From Paenibacillus sp. Soil750 (GTDB taxonomy: Bacteria > Bacillota > Bacilli > Paenibacillales > NBRC-103111), in NCBI RefSeq assembly GCF_001428045.1, contig NZ_LMSD01000034.1:248001-312000 (forward strand): a stretch of 64,000 bases of DNA, read 5' to 3'. Below, piece by piece: positions 7,953 through 17,062 of this stretch. The notes beneath the pieces are model-generated. The model saw only the letters and a list, made by a program, of their open reading frames with translations. It had not been told where the DNA came from and ran no database searches. A program made the position numbers and the translations under genes. Every line of letters starts with the position of its first letter. The first letter of the stretch is position 1.

Positions 7953-8954
7953 ATGTCTACCAAAGCATATGAAGGAACGTACAACGGTGAACAAGCGATT
8001 TGGCTGCAAGCTGGGCGTTATGAAGCGGTAGTTTTGCCAGATGTTGGTGCAAATCTGATTGCTTTCCGTGATATAGAGAAGGAATACCGTTTCTTGCGCG
8101 AGCCTGCGCTGGAAGAGATGGAAGCGTTTAAAGAGCGCCCAATCGTTCATGGAATTCCTGTGTTATTCCCGCCGAACCGTTATGAGGATGGCAAATTCCC
8201 TTGGAAAGGGAACGTATTCCAATTCCCAGTCAATGAACCTAAGACAGGTAATCATTTGCATGGATTTGTACACAATATTCCATGGGCAGTTGAGAATTTC
8301 AGCAGTGATGGCAATGAAAGCCGCGTCGCATTAGCTTTGCGAGTACGTGAGGGACATTCCGTTCATGAATTCCTACCTTTTGACTTTACAATCCGCTTGA
8401 TCTATACCTTGAATGAGCAAGGTTTGCACCAACAGATTTCCGTACATAATGAGGGCAATGTAGCGATGCCATGCTTGTTAGCGTTCCATACAACGATTAA
8501 CGCGCCATTTGCCGTGAACAGCCAGCCTTCGGATTATACGTTCCAAATGACAATCGGTGAGCGTTGGGCGTTGAACGAGCGAATGCTGCCAACGGGCGAG
8601 TATCAAGCGCTATCCGCAGATGAAGAGAAGATGAAAGTAGGCGGTTTGTCGCCATTTTTCGAAGGAATGGATAATCACTATACGAGTGTTCCGCAAAATA
8701 GCCGCAACTTCATGGCATTGACAGATGCACGTGAAGGCATCAAACTCGTTTATGATGTAGGGACATCCTATAAGCAATGGATGATCTGGAACAATGGCAA
8801 AACAGAAGGTTTCTTCTGCCCTGAGCCACAAATGAATTTGGTTAATGCGCCGAATGTGGATCTGCCTGCTGATCAAATCGGACTTGTTTCCTTGGAGCCA
8901 GGTGAAGTTTGGGAAGAAACTGCACGATTATATACAATCAAAATCACGAAATAA
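7953..8954 (+). CDS. aldose 1-epimerase family protein
   Basis: A 333-residue galactose-mutarotase-fold protein. DVGANLIAF near the N-terminus, GIPVLFPPNRYEDG, NHLHGFVHN and a C-terminal CPEPQMNLVNAPN segment match the GalM/LacX-like superfamily, which interconverts alpha and beta anomers of sugars. AGGAGGAG at 7936-7943 sets the start. It has its own promoter after the ara terminator, so it may be controlled separately. A paralogue with the same ILFPPNR and HLHG motifs lies at 62383-63357. Exact sugar unknown. Confidence 0.85.
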   Translation: MSTKAYEGTYNGEQAIWLQAGRYEAVVLPDVGANLIAFRDIEKEYRFLREPALEEMEAFKERPIVHGIPVLFPPNRYEDGKFPWKGNVFQFPVNEPKTGNHLHGFVHNIPWAVENFSSDGNESRVALALRVREGHSVHEFLPFDFTIRLIYTLNEQGLHQQISVHNEGNVAMPCLLAFHTTINAPFAVNSQPSDYTFQMTIGERWALNERMLPTGEYQALSADEEKMKVGGLSPFFEGMDNHYTSVPQNSRNFMALTDAREGIKLVYDVGTSYKQWMIWNNGKTEGFFCPEPQMNLVNAPNVDLPADQIGLVSLEPGEVWEETARLYTIKITK

Positions 8955-9062
8955 TTGCTACATGATTAGCAATAGGAAGCACCCCCTTTGAAGCATGGAG
9001 AGAATCCGATGGGATGATCGATTTGCGAGGAGGGGGTATTTTTGAGCATAGGAGGGATAAGG

Positions 9063-9236
9063 ATGGGGAAGTGGGATCACTTAGATCGAGATCAGATGAT
9101 CGTCAAACTTGAGGCGTTGTTATCTGAGAATGAGAGATTAAAGGCGGAAATTGCGCGTCTGCGCGGTGTTAAACCCCCTGTGTCGGGGTCCATGGAGAGC
9201 ATGTCTACGAAGCTGAAGGAAGCTTTGAGGGAGTAA
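9063..9236 (+). CDS. small coiled-coil protein, function unknown
   Basis: A 57-residue protein from ATG 9063, preceded by GGAGGG at 9051-9056; a longer frame from TTG 9042 would run through that site. Its centre, IVKLEALLSENERLKAEIARL, has leucines and isoleucines at heptad spacing, so a short dimeric coiled coil is likely. A proline-glycine break (KPPVSGS) separates it from a charged tail. No signal peptide or membrane segment. I do not recognise the family. Confidence 0.6.
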   Translation: MGKWDHLDRDQMIVKLEALLSENERLKAEIARLRGVKPPVSGSMESMSTKLKEALRE

Positions 9237-9269
9237 TTGCGGCTATTGGAACTTAAGAATTGTGTCAGT

Positions 9270-9298
9270 TCGACAAAGCGAAGCGGATTCGCTATAAT
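9270..9298 (+). promoter_or_regulatory. promoter of the ASCH-domain gene
   Basis: TCGACA (9270-9275), 17-base spacer, TATAAT (9293-9298), 27 bases before the start codon. Confidence 0.7.
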
Positions 9299-9324
9299 GA
9301 AAACTGGCAAAAGGAGGGAACAAC

Positions 9325-9672
9325 ATGAGTGAAACGAACGTAAATGAGACTTTACCACCAAAAACGTGTTCCATTGATCGACTAGTTACGAAAGAAGCAG
9401 AAGTAAGCAAAGTGCTTGCTGGCCAAAAAACGGCTTGTCGTCGTAATGGACGTTATGCGGATATTGGTGAAACCATGGATCTGCAAGGCACATCCTTTAC
9501 AGTAACCAACGTTTATCAGCAAGCTTTGGGTGAACTAACACCTGAACATGCGAAACAAGAAGGTCACGAAACCGTTGATGAGTATCGCGACAGTATTCTT
9601 GCAATGCATCCAGGTATGCCTTGGCTGCCACAGATGAAAGTATGGGTACACGAATTTACAAAAGCCGAATAA
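9325..9672 (+). CDS. ASCH-domain (PUA-like) protein
   Basis: A 115-residue cytosolic protein with an ASCH fold pattern: IDRLVTKEAEVSKVLAGQKTA near the start, GETMDLQGTSFTVTNVYQQ in the middle and a LGELTPEHAKQEGH helix. ASCH domains bind RNA or modified nucleosides, and some are hydrolases of acetylated cytidine; which applies here cannot be told. AAAGGAGGGA precedes ATG 9325. It has its own promoter and terminator, so it is a single-gene unit. Confidence 0.75.
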   Translation: MSETNVNETLPPKTCSIDRLVTKEAEVSKVLAGQKTACRRNGRYADIGETMDLQGTSFTVTNVYQQALGELTPEHAKQEGHETVDEYRDSILAMHPGMPWLPQMKVWVHEFTKAE

Positions 9673-9679
9673 CACAAAG

Positions 9680-9709
9680 AACCGTGTGGATCCTTGGATT
9701 CACACGGTT
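9680..9709 (+). terminator. intrinsic terminator after the ASCH gene
   Basis: AACCGTGTGGAT-N6-ATTCACACGGTT, a 12-bp stem with one G-T pair. The following T tract is short and interrupted. Confidence 0.65.
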
Positions 9710-9728
9710 TATTCACATTACAGATAGG

Positions 9729-10175
9729 ATGGTCAACTTGTCTTGGTATATTATCATGCTCTATATTCATATTTTCAGCGTTGTGTTAAGCATCGGCCCT
9801 TATTTTGTCTTGTTTCCCTTATTAGCACTTATCCGTAGAGCACCATTCGAGCAGCTGCCTGATTACTTAGAGCCGTTTCGGATTACGGTTCGACTGACGA
9901 AGCATGCAGGACATGTGTTGGTCGCTACTGGTATTTTATTAACATGGATTACGGCCTGGAGTTGGAAAACTTCTTGGATTGTCGCGACGGTCCTAATTAT
10001 GGTTGCTTCGCTTTACTTCATTGCACGTGCATTCTCACCACTGTTGCGCCAGCTCAAAGCTCCGCATGAAGATCGTAATTTCCTCGTAAACAAGCTACGT
10101 AAGGCTTTGATCTTGTATGTGATCATTACGCTTGCGATGATGTGGTTCATGGTGTCCAAGCCGACGATCTGGTAA
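9729..10175 (+). CDS. integral membrane protein, about four transmembrane segments
   Basis: About 148 residues and mostly hydrophobic: segments around MLYIHIFSVVLSIGPYFVLF, HAGHVLVATGILLTWITAW, SWIVATVLIMVASLYFIA and ALILYVIITLAMMWFMV. The frame is open back to 9621, but that would run through the preceding gene and its terminator, so a start at ATG 9729 (or TTG 9738 with AGGATGG upstream) is more credible. Resembles small DUF2269-like membrane proteins in layout. Function unknown. Confidence 0.65.
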   Translation: MVNLSWYIIMLYIHIFSVVLSIGPYFVLFPLLALIRRAPFEQLPDYLEPFRITVRLTKHAGHVLVATGILLTWITAWSWKTSWIVATVLIMVASLYFIARAFSPLLRQLKAPHEDRNFLVNKLRKALILYVIITLAMMWFMVSKPTIW

Positions 10176-10208
10176 AGCTTCCGTGTAGAAGTAGTCATCT
10201 CAATCCCA

Positions 10209-10904
10209 TTAAATTTTTCTAGCCAACATCACGACAAAATTATAGGACTTATAGACGCAGTCCACATCTGAAAAGCCGGAGTCGCGAAGCCAGCCAAGCT
10301 GCGTATCCAACGGTGCCATTTTGTCCAGCTTCGTACGCTCATAGGCGGCTTGCAGCGCTTCTGGAGATAGATCCGTGGCTTCAATCTTGGCGACCCAATC
10401 CGATCGGTATAAGCCATCAAGGAAGGGAGTCTTGCCTAAGACTTGATCGGCATTAACGAAGACGCCGCCAGGTTTTAATAAGTGGAAAATGTGTGCATAC
10501 AGTGCTTGCTTAGCCTCATCCTCCAAATGATGAATGGAGAGGGAGGAGATGATAGCATCATAAGGCTCTCCATCCTCAAAGGTCGAATAATCTCCGAGAT
10601 GGTAGGTTACTTCCGAAGCCCCTGTTTCAGCAAATCTTTCTTTGGCTATATCCAGCATCCCCGTCGACAGGTCAATTAAGGTTAAACGCGCCTCTGGGTA
10701 CGAACGCAAGATATAGGATGAGAAAAGTCCTGTCCCTGCGCCTAAATCAAGAATACGTGGTGCTTGCTGGTCTAATTGGACCAAAGAAGCGGCCGTATTA
10801 TAAAAATCATCGAAGCAAGGAATCAACTTTCTGCGTTGGCTGTCATACTTTTGGGCAATTTCATCGAATTTCGTTAAAATCTGATGGTTAGCGTTGTTGG
10901 TCAT
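10209..10904 (-). CDS. class I SAM-dependent methyltransferase
   Basis: A 231-residue methyltransferase. Motif I is ILDLGAGTGLFSSY, motif II TLIDLSTGMLDIA, and an acidic YHLGDYSTFEDGE precedes a motif IV-like YDAIISSLSIHHLED. This is the Methyltransf_25/UbiE-like architecture for small-molecule substrates. It is monocistronic on the minus strand, convergent with the membrane-protein gene. Substrate unknown. Confidence 0.85.
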   Translation of the reverse strand: MTNNANHQILTKFDEIAQKYDSQRRKLIPCFDDFYNTAASLVQLDQQAPRILDLGAGTGLFSSYILRSYPEARLTLIDLSTGMLDIAKERFAETGASEVTYHLGDYSTFEDGEPYDAIISSLSIHHLEDEAKQALYAHIFHLLKPGGVFVNADQVLGKTPFLDGLYRSDWVAKIEATDLSPEALQAAYERTKLDKMAPLDTQLGWLRDSGFSDVDCVYKSYNFVVMLARKI

Positions 10905-11052
10905 GCGTCTTCAGCTCCATTTCCAAACCTTGGTGTATTGTTCTATACCCCTAGTGTAAAGGGCAGTTATGAAAAAATCCAAGATGTAAAAGGGATGGAG
11001 TTATAGGTAAAAACTATTAATGATTAAACGTTTATTCGTTTATAGGGTTGGT

Positions 11053-11484
11053 TTAAGCTTTTGTTCGTCTTAACAACACGTTAATGACTTCGGAGAACAC
11101 CAGTCCGATGGCGATTGCTCCTGAGAGCAAAAAAGCTTTCGCAGCGAGCTGCACAGCGACATCGTAATGATTTTGTACGACATTACGCATGGCGTCATAA
11201 GCTAGTCCACCAGGGACTAGAGGGATGATCCCGGAAACACTGAATACGATGACGGGTGTTTTATATATTTTCGCGAAAAACTGAGAAATAATCGTGACTA
11301 CAAAGGAAGCAATAAGGGTGGCCAAGATGGGATCTAGATACACCTTTTGAAAAGAAAAATAGAGCATCCAACCAATCATCCCAACAAAACCGCATTGGAC
11401 AAGCGTTCTACGTGGTACATTGAAAATGATGCCGAAAGCGGAAGTCGAAATGAAGCTTGTTACGAGCTGCTCTAACATGTCCAT
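11053..11484 (-). CDS. threonine/serine exporter family protein, ThrE C-terminal-type subunit
   Basis: A 143-residue membrane protein with four or five hydrophobic segments and the GIIPLVPGGLAYDAMR signature of the YjjB/ThrE_2 family. It starts one base after the stop of the partner gene at 11486-12262, so the two are translationally coupled. Together they supply the two halves that are a single polypeptide in ThrE exporters. Export of small amino acids or organic acids is inferred from the family. Confidence 0.85.
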   Translation of the reverse strand: MDMLEQLVTSFISTSAFGIIFNVPRRTLVQCGFVGMIGWMLYFSFQKVYLDPILATLIASFVVTIISQFFAKIYKTPVIVFSVSGIIPLVPGGLAYDAMRNVVQNHYDVAVQLAAKAFLLSGAIAIGLVFSEVINVLLRRTKA

Positions 11485-11485
11485 A

Positions 11486-12262
11486 CTAGAACCCCTTCCC
11501 TGGATAAAATGTCAAAACAAAGGCTATCCCTGCACCGATCGCGAATGCGGTCAAAAATGCTTCCGCGCCTTTGGAGACGCCAGATACGAAATGTCCTGCC
11601 ATTAAATCGCGCACAGCATTCGTGATCAGCAGCCCAGGAACGAGCGGCATGACGGAGCCAATGATAATCTTATCTAGATTATGACCGAGCCCTATTTTGA
11701 CCGTTAAATAGGCTAGAAGTCCAATGATTAAGGATGCGAGAAATTCAGCGAAAAATTTGATCGGAACTAAACGATGGAAAAAAGTGAGCGCGATGGTACC
11801 CGCACCACCAGCAAGGAAGGCCGGGAAGAAATCGGACCACGTACCTTGGAACATGATGAGAAAACAACCGCTCGCGATCGCAGCGGCCAAAGCCTGTAAC
11901 CACGCGGGATATCTACGTGTATCGGCACAAAGAGCTTCAAGCTCCAGATACGCTGCTGTTGGTGAAAGCTCACCTTGACTGATTCTGCGAGAAATGGCAT
12001 TCACGACAGTTACTTTCCGTAAATCCGTTGATCGCGAAGAAATACGAATGAGTCGGGTCGTCTGTTCAGGCCCATCTATCGAGAAAATGATGCCAGTAGG
12101 CGTGACAAAGCTGTGAGAATTCGGAATACCAAAGGCTTCGGCCACGTGGGTCATCGTATCTTCAACCCGATAGGTTTCGCCGCCGTTTTCTAGCATGATT
12201 TTACCCGCGAGTAAACACACTTGTGCGATTTCATAATTCGTCGCTGCAGGCTGCTGCGCCAT
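11486..12262 (-). CDS. threonine/serine exporter family protein, ThrE N-terminal-type subunit
   Basis: About 258 residues from the ATG at 12262. The cytosolic N-terminal part carries the family mark LAGKIMLENGGETYRVEDTM, and five hydrophobic segments follow, ending with GSVMPLVPGLLITNAVRDL. The frame is open upstream to 12460, with another usable ATG at 12349 (GGAG nine bases before). I prefer 12262 because AAAGGT precedes it, the length then matches YjjP homologues, and the longest version would cover the divergent HAD promoter. Coupled to the next gene. Confidence 0.82.
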   Translation of the reverse strand: MAQQPAATNYEIAQVCLLAGKIMLENGGETYRVEDTMTHVAEAFGIPNSHSFVTPTGIIFSIDGPEQTTRLIRISSRSTDLRKVTVVNAISRRISQGELSPTAAYLELEALCADTRRYPAWLQALAAAIASGCFLIMFQGTWSDFFPAFLAGGAGTIALTFFHRLVPIKFFAEFLASLIIGLLAYLTVKIGLGHNLDKIIIGSVMPLVPGLLITNAVRDLMAGHFVSGVSKGAEAFLTAFAIGAGIAFVLTFYPGKGF

Positions 12263-12371
12263 GTGATCCGTACCTTTCTGTTTTTGGAATAATTGACCTA
12301 AGTATAAATCAAATTGATTGCGATTGAAAATGAGAGAAGGTTGAGACATAGGCAAATTCTCCATGTGTTTA

Positions 12372-12380
12372 TGATATAAT
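12372..12380 (+). promoter_or_regulatory. extended -10 promoter of the HAD gene
   Basis: TGATATAAT, an extended -10 motif, 50 bases upstream of the start codon and followed by a GGAGG ribosome site. No good -35 is visible, as is usual for this promoter class. Confidence 0.55.
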
Positions 12381-12430
12381 GCTTGGATAAAAAGAAGACA
12401 GTTAAGAACAAGGGACTTGGAGGATAGATC

Positions 12431-13321
12431 ATGAGCCTGGATATCAAATTTGTTCAACATAAGGATCCTAACTATTTCTTAACCGATCTGGACGGAACTT
12501 TGTTGAACGCCAATGCGAAGCCATCGGACTATACAAGAAGCGTCATTACTTCAGCGCTTGAGCAGGGGGTTGTCATTAGTTACGCAACTGCACGTAGTTA
12601 TCAGAGCTCGCAGGCAGTCGTTTCGGAAATTCCGTGGCGGTATCCACTCGTTTTGTATAATGGGGCGATGTTGTTTGATCCTGTACAGAAGCGGGTCATT
12701 GGCGGGCGTTGGCTGGATTGTGAGCGGAGTAATGCGATTATTCAAATGGGCAAAAGTTTTGGAATCACACCACTGCTGTTTGCACTCGATGAGCAGGATA
12801 ACGAGCGGGTACATCACGAGAGATTGGAACGTACGGGGGATCTTCAATTCCTGGCAAGTCGGCCGAATGATCCGAGATTTCGAGAGGTGGATGAGCTCCG
12901 AAGTACGGAAACATTGCGAACGTTAATCCTGACGTATATCGGCCTGTTGGAGGAGCTTCTGCCTTTGAAAACTGCGGTACAGGAAGTGATGGGGGCAGAA
13001 GTTCATATTCATTTGATGAAGGATAATTATATTGCTGGGCATTATTTCCTTGAATTCAGTCATCCCGAAGCGAATAAGCAGATGGGCTTGCGGTTATGGG
13101 CTGAGCTCGTTGGATGCACGTCCGAGGATGTGACGGTATTCGGTGATAATTTGAACGATACAGGCATGTTTCTTGAAGCAGGTCGTAAAGTTGCAGTCGC
13201 GAATGCGCATCCTGAGATTTTGCTATTAGCGGATGAGATAGTTGTGAGTAATGATGAGGATGGCGTAGCTGTTTATATTGCAGCCTGCATCGATCGAATG
13301 CATGTGAATGAGGTAGGATAA
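12431..13321 (+). CDS. HAD-superfamily Cof-type phosphatase
   Basis: A 296-residue type IIB HAD hydrolase. Motif I is LTDLDGTLL with Asp19 and Asp21; the Cof-type cap follows, and motif IV is VFGDNLNDTGMF near residue 237. These enzymes dephosphorylate sugar phosphates, FMN/PLP or nucleotides in the cytosol; the substrate is not predictable. GGAGG precedes the ATG. Divergent from the ThrE-type pair, and just upstream of a DUF1697 gene on the same strand. Confidence 0.88.
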   Translation: MSLDIKFVQHKDPNYFLTDLDGTLLNANAKPSDYTRSVITSALEQGVVISYATARSYQSSQAVVSEIPWRYPLVLYNGAMLFDPVQKRVIGGRWLDCERSNAIIQMGKSFGITPLLFALDEQDNERVHHERLERTGDLQFLASRPNDPRFREVDELRSTETLRTLILTYIGLLEELLPLKTAVQEVMGAEVHIHLMKDNYIAGHYFLEFSHPEANKQMGLRLWAELVGCTSEDVTVFGDNLNDTGMFLEAGRKVAVANAHPEILLLADEIVVSNDEDGVAVYIAACIDRMHVNEVG

Positions 13322-13368
13322 GTTGTAAGGAAATGGTGAGTAGAATGAGTGATTTGGGAGGGGATTCT

Positions 13369-13923
13369 ATGGCGCGATACGTCGCTATGCTGCGTGGAAT
13401 TAATGTAAGTGGTCAGAAAATTATTAAAATGGACAGGCTTAGGCAGCTCTTCGAATCTATGGCATTTACGAATGTGAGTACCTATATTCAGAGTGGGAAC
13501 GTGATTTTTGATGCTGAAGAAGTAGATGCTGCGACCCTTCGAGATCGGATCGTACATGAGTTGAAGGAACAGCTGACGTTTGATATTCCGGTCATCATTC
13601 GCACCCCTGCGGAGCTGCAAGAGGTGGTACAAGACACACCATATCCGAGTGTGAATGTGGATGCGAATGAGCAAAGATACGTTACCTTCTTATCGCAAGT
13701 TCCGACGGATGCGGGGCTTGCTAAGCTAGATGCTGCGCAGAGTGAAGTTGACGAGTATCACGTCAAGGGATTGACCGTATATCTGCTCATTCGCAAAAAC
13801 TATGGCGACTCCAAATTTAGCAACAACTTTATCGAGAAGAAGCTAGGTGTGGCTGCGACGACTCGTAATTGGGAGACAGTGAATAAGTTAATTCAATTGG
13901 CGGGGGAGTCTATCAAGTGTTGA
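13369..13923 (+). CDS. DUF1697 family protein
   Basis: A 184-residue cytosolic protein that opens with ARYVAMLRGINVSGQK and contains VSTYIQSGNVIFD, the two most conserved DUF1697 segments. The function of the family is not established. The frame is open to 13333, but GGGAGGGG at 13355-13362 points to ATG 13369, which also restores the family N-terminus. Confidence 0.85.
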   Translation: MARYVAMLRGINVSGQKIIKMDRLRQLFESMAFTNVSTYIQSGNVIFDAEEVDAATLRDRIVHELKEQLTFDIPVIIRTPAELQEVVQDTPYPSVNVDANEQRYVTFLSQVPTDAGLAKLDAAQSEVDEYHVKGLTVYLLIRKNYGDSKFSNNFIEKKLGVAATTRNWETVNKLIQLAGESIKC

Positions 13924-13995
13924 TAAGTAGCTAGTATACTTGGGATTTTTTGCATATTCGACGAGTTGATGGGGGAGGCTTAGGAGAACAATCAG

Positions 13996-14011
13996 TGAAC
14001 ATACGTGTTCA
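13996..14011. promoter_or_regulatory. short perfect inverted repeat upstream of the deacetylase
   Basis: TGAACA-TACG-TGTTCA, 6-bp arms, 20 bases before the deacetylase start codon. It could be an operator or a 5'-UTR hairpin; there is no further support. Confidence 0.35.
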
Positions 14012-14031
14012 GTTAAGGTAGGCGACCTAAG

Positions 14032-14784
14032 ATGAACCTTTGGAAGAATAAGAAAGCGTTGCTGCTCGCGGGCGTCCTCCTGGCGTGCTTCGCCACGCCA
14101 GTGAAGGCTAAGCACGGGGTCGCCATCCCCGTGCTGAACTACCACAGTATCGGGGTGACCCCGGGGAACACGTACGTGCTCCACCCCGATACGTTCACGC
14201 GCCAAATGGACTATTTGGCCGCGCATCACTACACCCCCCTGACGCTGGACGAATTCGCCAGCGTCCTCTCACACAAGATGCCGTCGCCGGCTCACCCCGT
14301 GCTGCTCACGTTCGATGACGGCTATGCCAATAACGTGGAGGTGGCGTTGCCCATCCTCCAGAAGCATAAATTCCCGGCGACGCTGTATTTGTCGACGGGC
14401 CTTGTCAACACGCCAGGTTACCTCACCTGGCCACAAATTCATGAGCTGAGCGCAGCGGGCTGGGATATTGCGTCACATACCGTGACGCATCCGCATCTGC
14501 CCAAGCTCAGCAAAAAAGCGCAGCGCGAAGAGATACTCGCTGCGCGCGCCAAGATCGAGCAAGAGCTGGGGAAACCAGCGAATACGTTCGCTTATCCGTA
14601 CGGTGATTACAACCGCAAGACGCTCAGAATATTAAAGAAAGCTCATTTCAGCTATGCCTTCACCACACACTCAGGCTGGGCTTCGTCAGATCAACCCCCT
14701 CTGGAGCTGCATCGCATTGTCGTAGACAGCCAAAAACCATTCGAAGAATGGGTACAGCAATTAACCGAGGATACGTCCAAGTAA
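14032..14784 (+). CDS. secreted polysaccharide deacetylase (NodB fold)
   Basis: A 250-residue protein with a signal peptide (NKKALLLAGVLLACFATPVKA, cleavage after about residue 26). The carbohydrate esterase 4 motifs are TFDDGY with Asp95/Asp96 and SHTVTHP with metal ligands His149 and His153, so metal-dependent N-deacetylation of peptidoglycan, chitin-like or biofilm glycans outside the cell is likely. The first half of the gene is richer in G+C than the end. Lone gene with an AAGGT-like ribosome site. Confidence 0.9.
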   Translation: MNLWKNKKALLLAGVLLACFATPVKAKHGVAIPVLNYHSIGVTPGNTYVLHPDTFTRQMDYLAAHHYTPLTLDEFASVLSHKMPSPAHPVLLTFDDGYANNVEVALPILQKHKFPATLYLSTGLVNTPGYLTWPQIHELSAAGWDIASHTVTHPHLPKLSKKAQREEILAARAKIEQELGKPANTFAYPYGDYNRKTLRILKKAHFSYAFTTHSGWASSDQPPLELHRIVVDSQKPFEEWVQQLTEDTSK

Positions 14785-14949
14785 GCTAGATTTGTTTATT
14801 CCTTGCTTTTGTATCGATTTTACCAAGCATTTCTAGTGGATTTATGAACACTCCTCGTTTAATAGTGGATTTACCTAAATTTTTGAGTATAATCGTATAT
14901 AGAGATGATAAGCACTCTCACTAAAATGTGTCGTTTAAGGAGTCGTACA

Positions 14950-15882
14950 ATGTCAAAAACACTTATTTTCGGACATAAAAATCCGGACACTGATTCAATC
15001 ACATCCGCAATTGCTTATGCAGCACTGAAAACAAAATTAGGTCAAGAAGTAGAAGCAGTTCGTCTAGGTTCCATCAATGGCGAAACGCAATTTGCGCTTG
15101 ACACTTTTAAGGTAGCAGCTCCACGTGAAGTTCAAACTGTTGCTAACGAAGCAGCAAATGTCATCTTGGTTGACCACGTTGAGCGCCAACAAAGCGCCAG
15201 CGACATCGATCAAGTACGTGTAGTGGAAGTAATTGACCACCACCGTATTGCTAATTTCGAGACAAGCCACCCGCTTTACTACCGCGCAGAGCCGGTTGGT
15301 TGCACTGCAACGATTTTAAATAAATTGTACAAAGAAAACGGTGTTTCCATCGATGCGGATATCGCTGGTTTGATGCTTTCTGCTATTATTTCTGATTCTT
15401 TGCTATTCAAATCCCCAACTTGCACGGAGCAAGACGTTGCTGCTGCGCGTGAACTAGCTGCAATCGCTGGTGTAGACGCTGAAGTATATGGTCTGAACAT
15501 GCTGAAAGCAGGCGCGGATCTTAGCGACAAAACGGTTGCACAGTTGATTTCTTTGGATGCCAAAGAATTCCAATTAGGCAGCTACAAAGCAGAAATCGCA
15601 CAAGTGAATGCGGTTGATGTGAACGATGTCCTTTCCCAACAAGCTGAAATCGAAACGGCGCTTGGAGCGATTATCGCTGAGAAAAACCTAGACTTGTTCT
15701 TGTTCGTTGTAACGGACATTTTGAACAATGACTCCGTAGGTCTTGCTCTTGGACGTAAAGCAGACGCAGTTGAGAAAGCTTACAACGTATCGCTTGTTGA
15801 TAACAAAGCCGTTCTTAAAGGCGTTGTTTCCCGTAAATCACAAATCGTACCTGTTCTTACAGACATTTTCAATAACCTGTAG
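14950..15882 (+). CDS. ppaC: manganese-dependent inorganic pyrophosphatase
   Basis: 310 residues, the normal length of family II pyrophosphatases, cytosolic, hydrolysing PPi to phosphate. The DHH-family motifs GHKNPDTDSITSA, LVDHVERQQS and VIDHHRI supply the metal ligands, and the C-terminal DHHA2-type segment ends with VSRKSQIVPVL, which binds substrate. The frame is open to 14905, but AAGGAG at 14937-14942 supports ATG 14950. A TATAAT lies at 14888-14893. Confidence 0.96.
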   Translation: MSKTLIFGHKNPDTDSITSAIAYAALKTKLGQEVEAVRLGSINGETQFALDTFKVAAPREVQTVANEAANVILVDHVERQQSASDIDQVRVVEVIDHHRIANFETSHPLYYRAEPVGCTATILNKLYKENGVSIDADIAGLMLSAIISDSLLFKSPTCTEQDVAAARELAAIAGVDAEVYGLNMLKAGADLSDKTVAQLISLDAKEFQLGSYKAEIAQVNAVDVNDVLSQQAEIETALGAIIAEKNLDLFLFVVTDILNNDSVGLALGRKADAVEKAYNVSLVDNKAVLKGVVSRKSQIVPVLTDIFNNL

Positions 15883-15908
15883 GGTACCTACATTAGCGCA
15901 ATTACGAG

Positions 15909-15937
15909 CACCGTTCATACTAATGAGCGGTGTTTTT
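15909..15937 (+). terminator. intrinsic terminator of ppaC
   Basis: CACCGTTCAT-ACTA-ATGAGCGGTG stem followed by TTTTT. Confidence 0.88.
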
Positions 15938-15997
15938 GGTTATCCCGTTAACTTTTGGTATGATAAGAGGATACTTTGAGAAAGAGGTGGCGATAAC

Positions 15998-16981
15998 ATG
16001 ACAGATTCTATCCAAGAAGTTCATTCAGATAAAGCGACATTTGCAGGAGGTTGTTTCTGGTGTATGGTGACGCCTTTCGAGTCACTACCGGGCATTATTT
16101 CTGTTGTTTCCGGTTATATAGGTGGGCACACGACCAATCCGACATACAAAGAGGTGTGTTCCGAAACGACGGGGCATGCAGAAGCTGTGCAAATTACATT
16201 TGACCCAGAATTGTATCCGTACGACAAATTACTTGAGACATACTGGCGTCAAATTGATCCAACCGATGCTGGCGGGCAATTCCATGATCGGGGATCTTCT
16301 TATCGTACGGCGATTTTTGCCCATAGCGATGAACAGTTCGCCAAAGCTCAGGCGTCCAAACAAGCGCTGCAAGACAGCGGTCGATTCGATCGTCCAATTG
16401 TGACGGAAATCGAGCGAATTGATGCAGAAGCATTTTATCCAGGTGAAGAGTATCATCAAGATTATCATCACAAAAACCCGACTCACTACAAAGCCTACCG
16501 TAAAGGTTCAGGGCGCGATGCGTATATCTCACAATTTTGGAACACATCGAAGGATAAAGAAGAGCGCAAGAAAGCACTCACACCTCTCCAATACGAGGTT
16601 ACGCAAAATAATGCCACAGAGCGTCCCTTCCAGAATGAGTTCCATGATCACAAAGAGATAGGTCTCTACGTGGACATCGTGTCAGGAGAGCCCTTATTCA
16701 CTTCTTATGATAAATTCGATTCAGGCTGCGGCTGGCCGAGCTTCACCAAGCCATTATTCGAAGGACATGTGAAAGAAGTAACAGATACAAGTCATTTCAT
16801 GGTACGGACAGAGGTTCGGAGTACGGAGGCGGATTCGCATTTGGGTCATGTGTTTAATGATGGTCCAGGTCCAAATGGTCTTCGTTACTGCATCAATTCA
16901 GCTTCATTGCGATTCATTCCACTGGCTGACATGGAGAAGGAAGGCTACGGCGCTTATCTTCGATTCTTCGACCAGAAGTAA
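15998..16981 (+). CDS. msrAB: bifunctional methionine sulfoxide reductase MsrA/MsrB
   Basis: 327 residues, a fusion of the two stereospecific enzymes that repair S- and R-methionine sulfoxide. The MsrA part (residues about 12-160) has the catalytic GGCFWC with Cys19 and the HAEAVQITFDP and YHQDYH segments. The MsrB part has KFDSGCGWPSF and the catalytic RYCINSASLRF near the C-terminus. The zinc-binding CxxC pairs of many MsrB enzymes are not visible, so this is the zinc-free type. No signal peptide, hence cytosolic. GAGGTGG precedes the ATG. Confidence 0.95.
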   Translation: MTDSIQEVHSDKATFAGGCFWCMVTPFESLPGIISVVSGYIGGHTTNPTYKEVCSETTGHAEAVQITFDPELYPYDKLLETYWRQIDPTDAGGQFHDRGSSYRTAIFAHSDEQFAKAQASKQALQDSGRFDRPIVTEIERIDAEAFYPGEEYHQDYHHKNPTHYKAYRKGSGRDAYISQFWNTSKDKEERKKALTPLQYEVTQNNATERPFQNEFHDHKEIGLYVDIVSGEPLFTSYDKFDSGCGWPSFTKPLFEGHVKEVTDTSHFMVRTEVRSTEADSHLGHVFNDGPGPNGLRYCINSASLRFIPLADMEKEGYGAYLRFFDQK

Positions 16982-17062
16982 GGTGTTACAGGTAAGACAG
17001 GTAAGTCTCTCCCGTTCCCGCATACATTTAACTATGGAGCGTTGAAACGGGAGGGAGCTACC

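Noticed and set aside
9621..9728. Extended N-terminus of the membrane-protein frame
   Set aside because: It would overlap the ASCH gene and run through its terminator, and the added residues are not membrane-like.
12263..12460. Longer N-terminus of the ThrE N-type subunit
   Set aside because: It would extend over the divergent HAD promoter and adds residues absent from the usual family; ATG 12349 remains possible.
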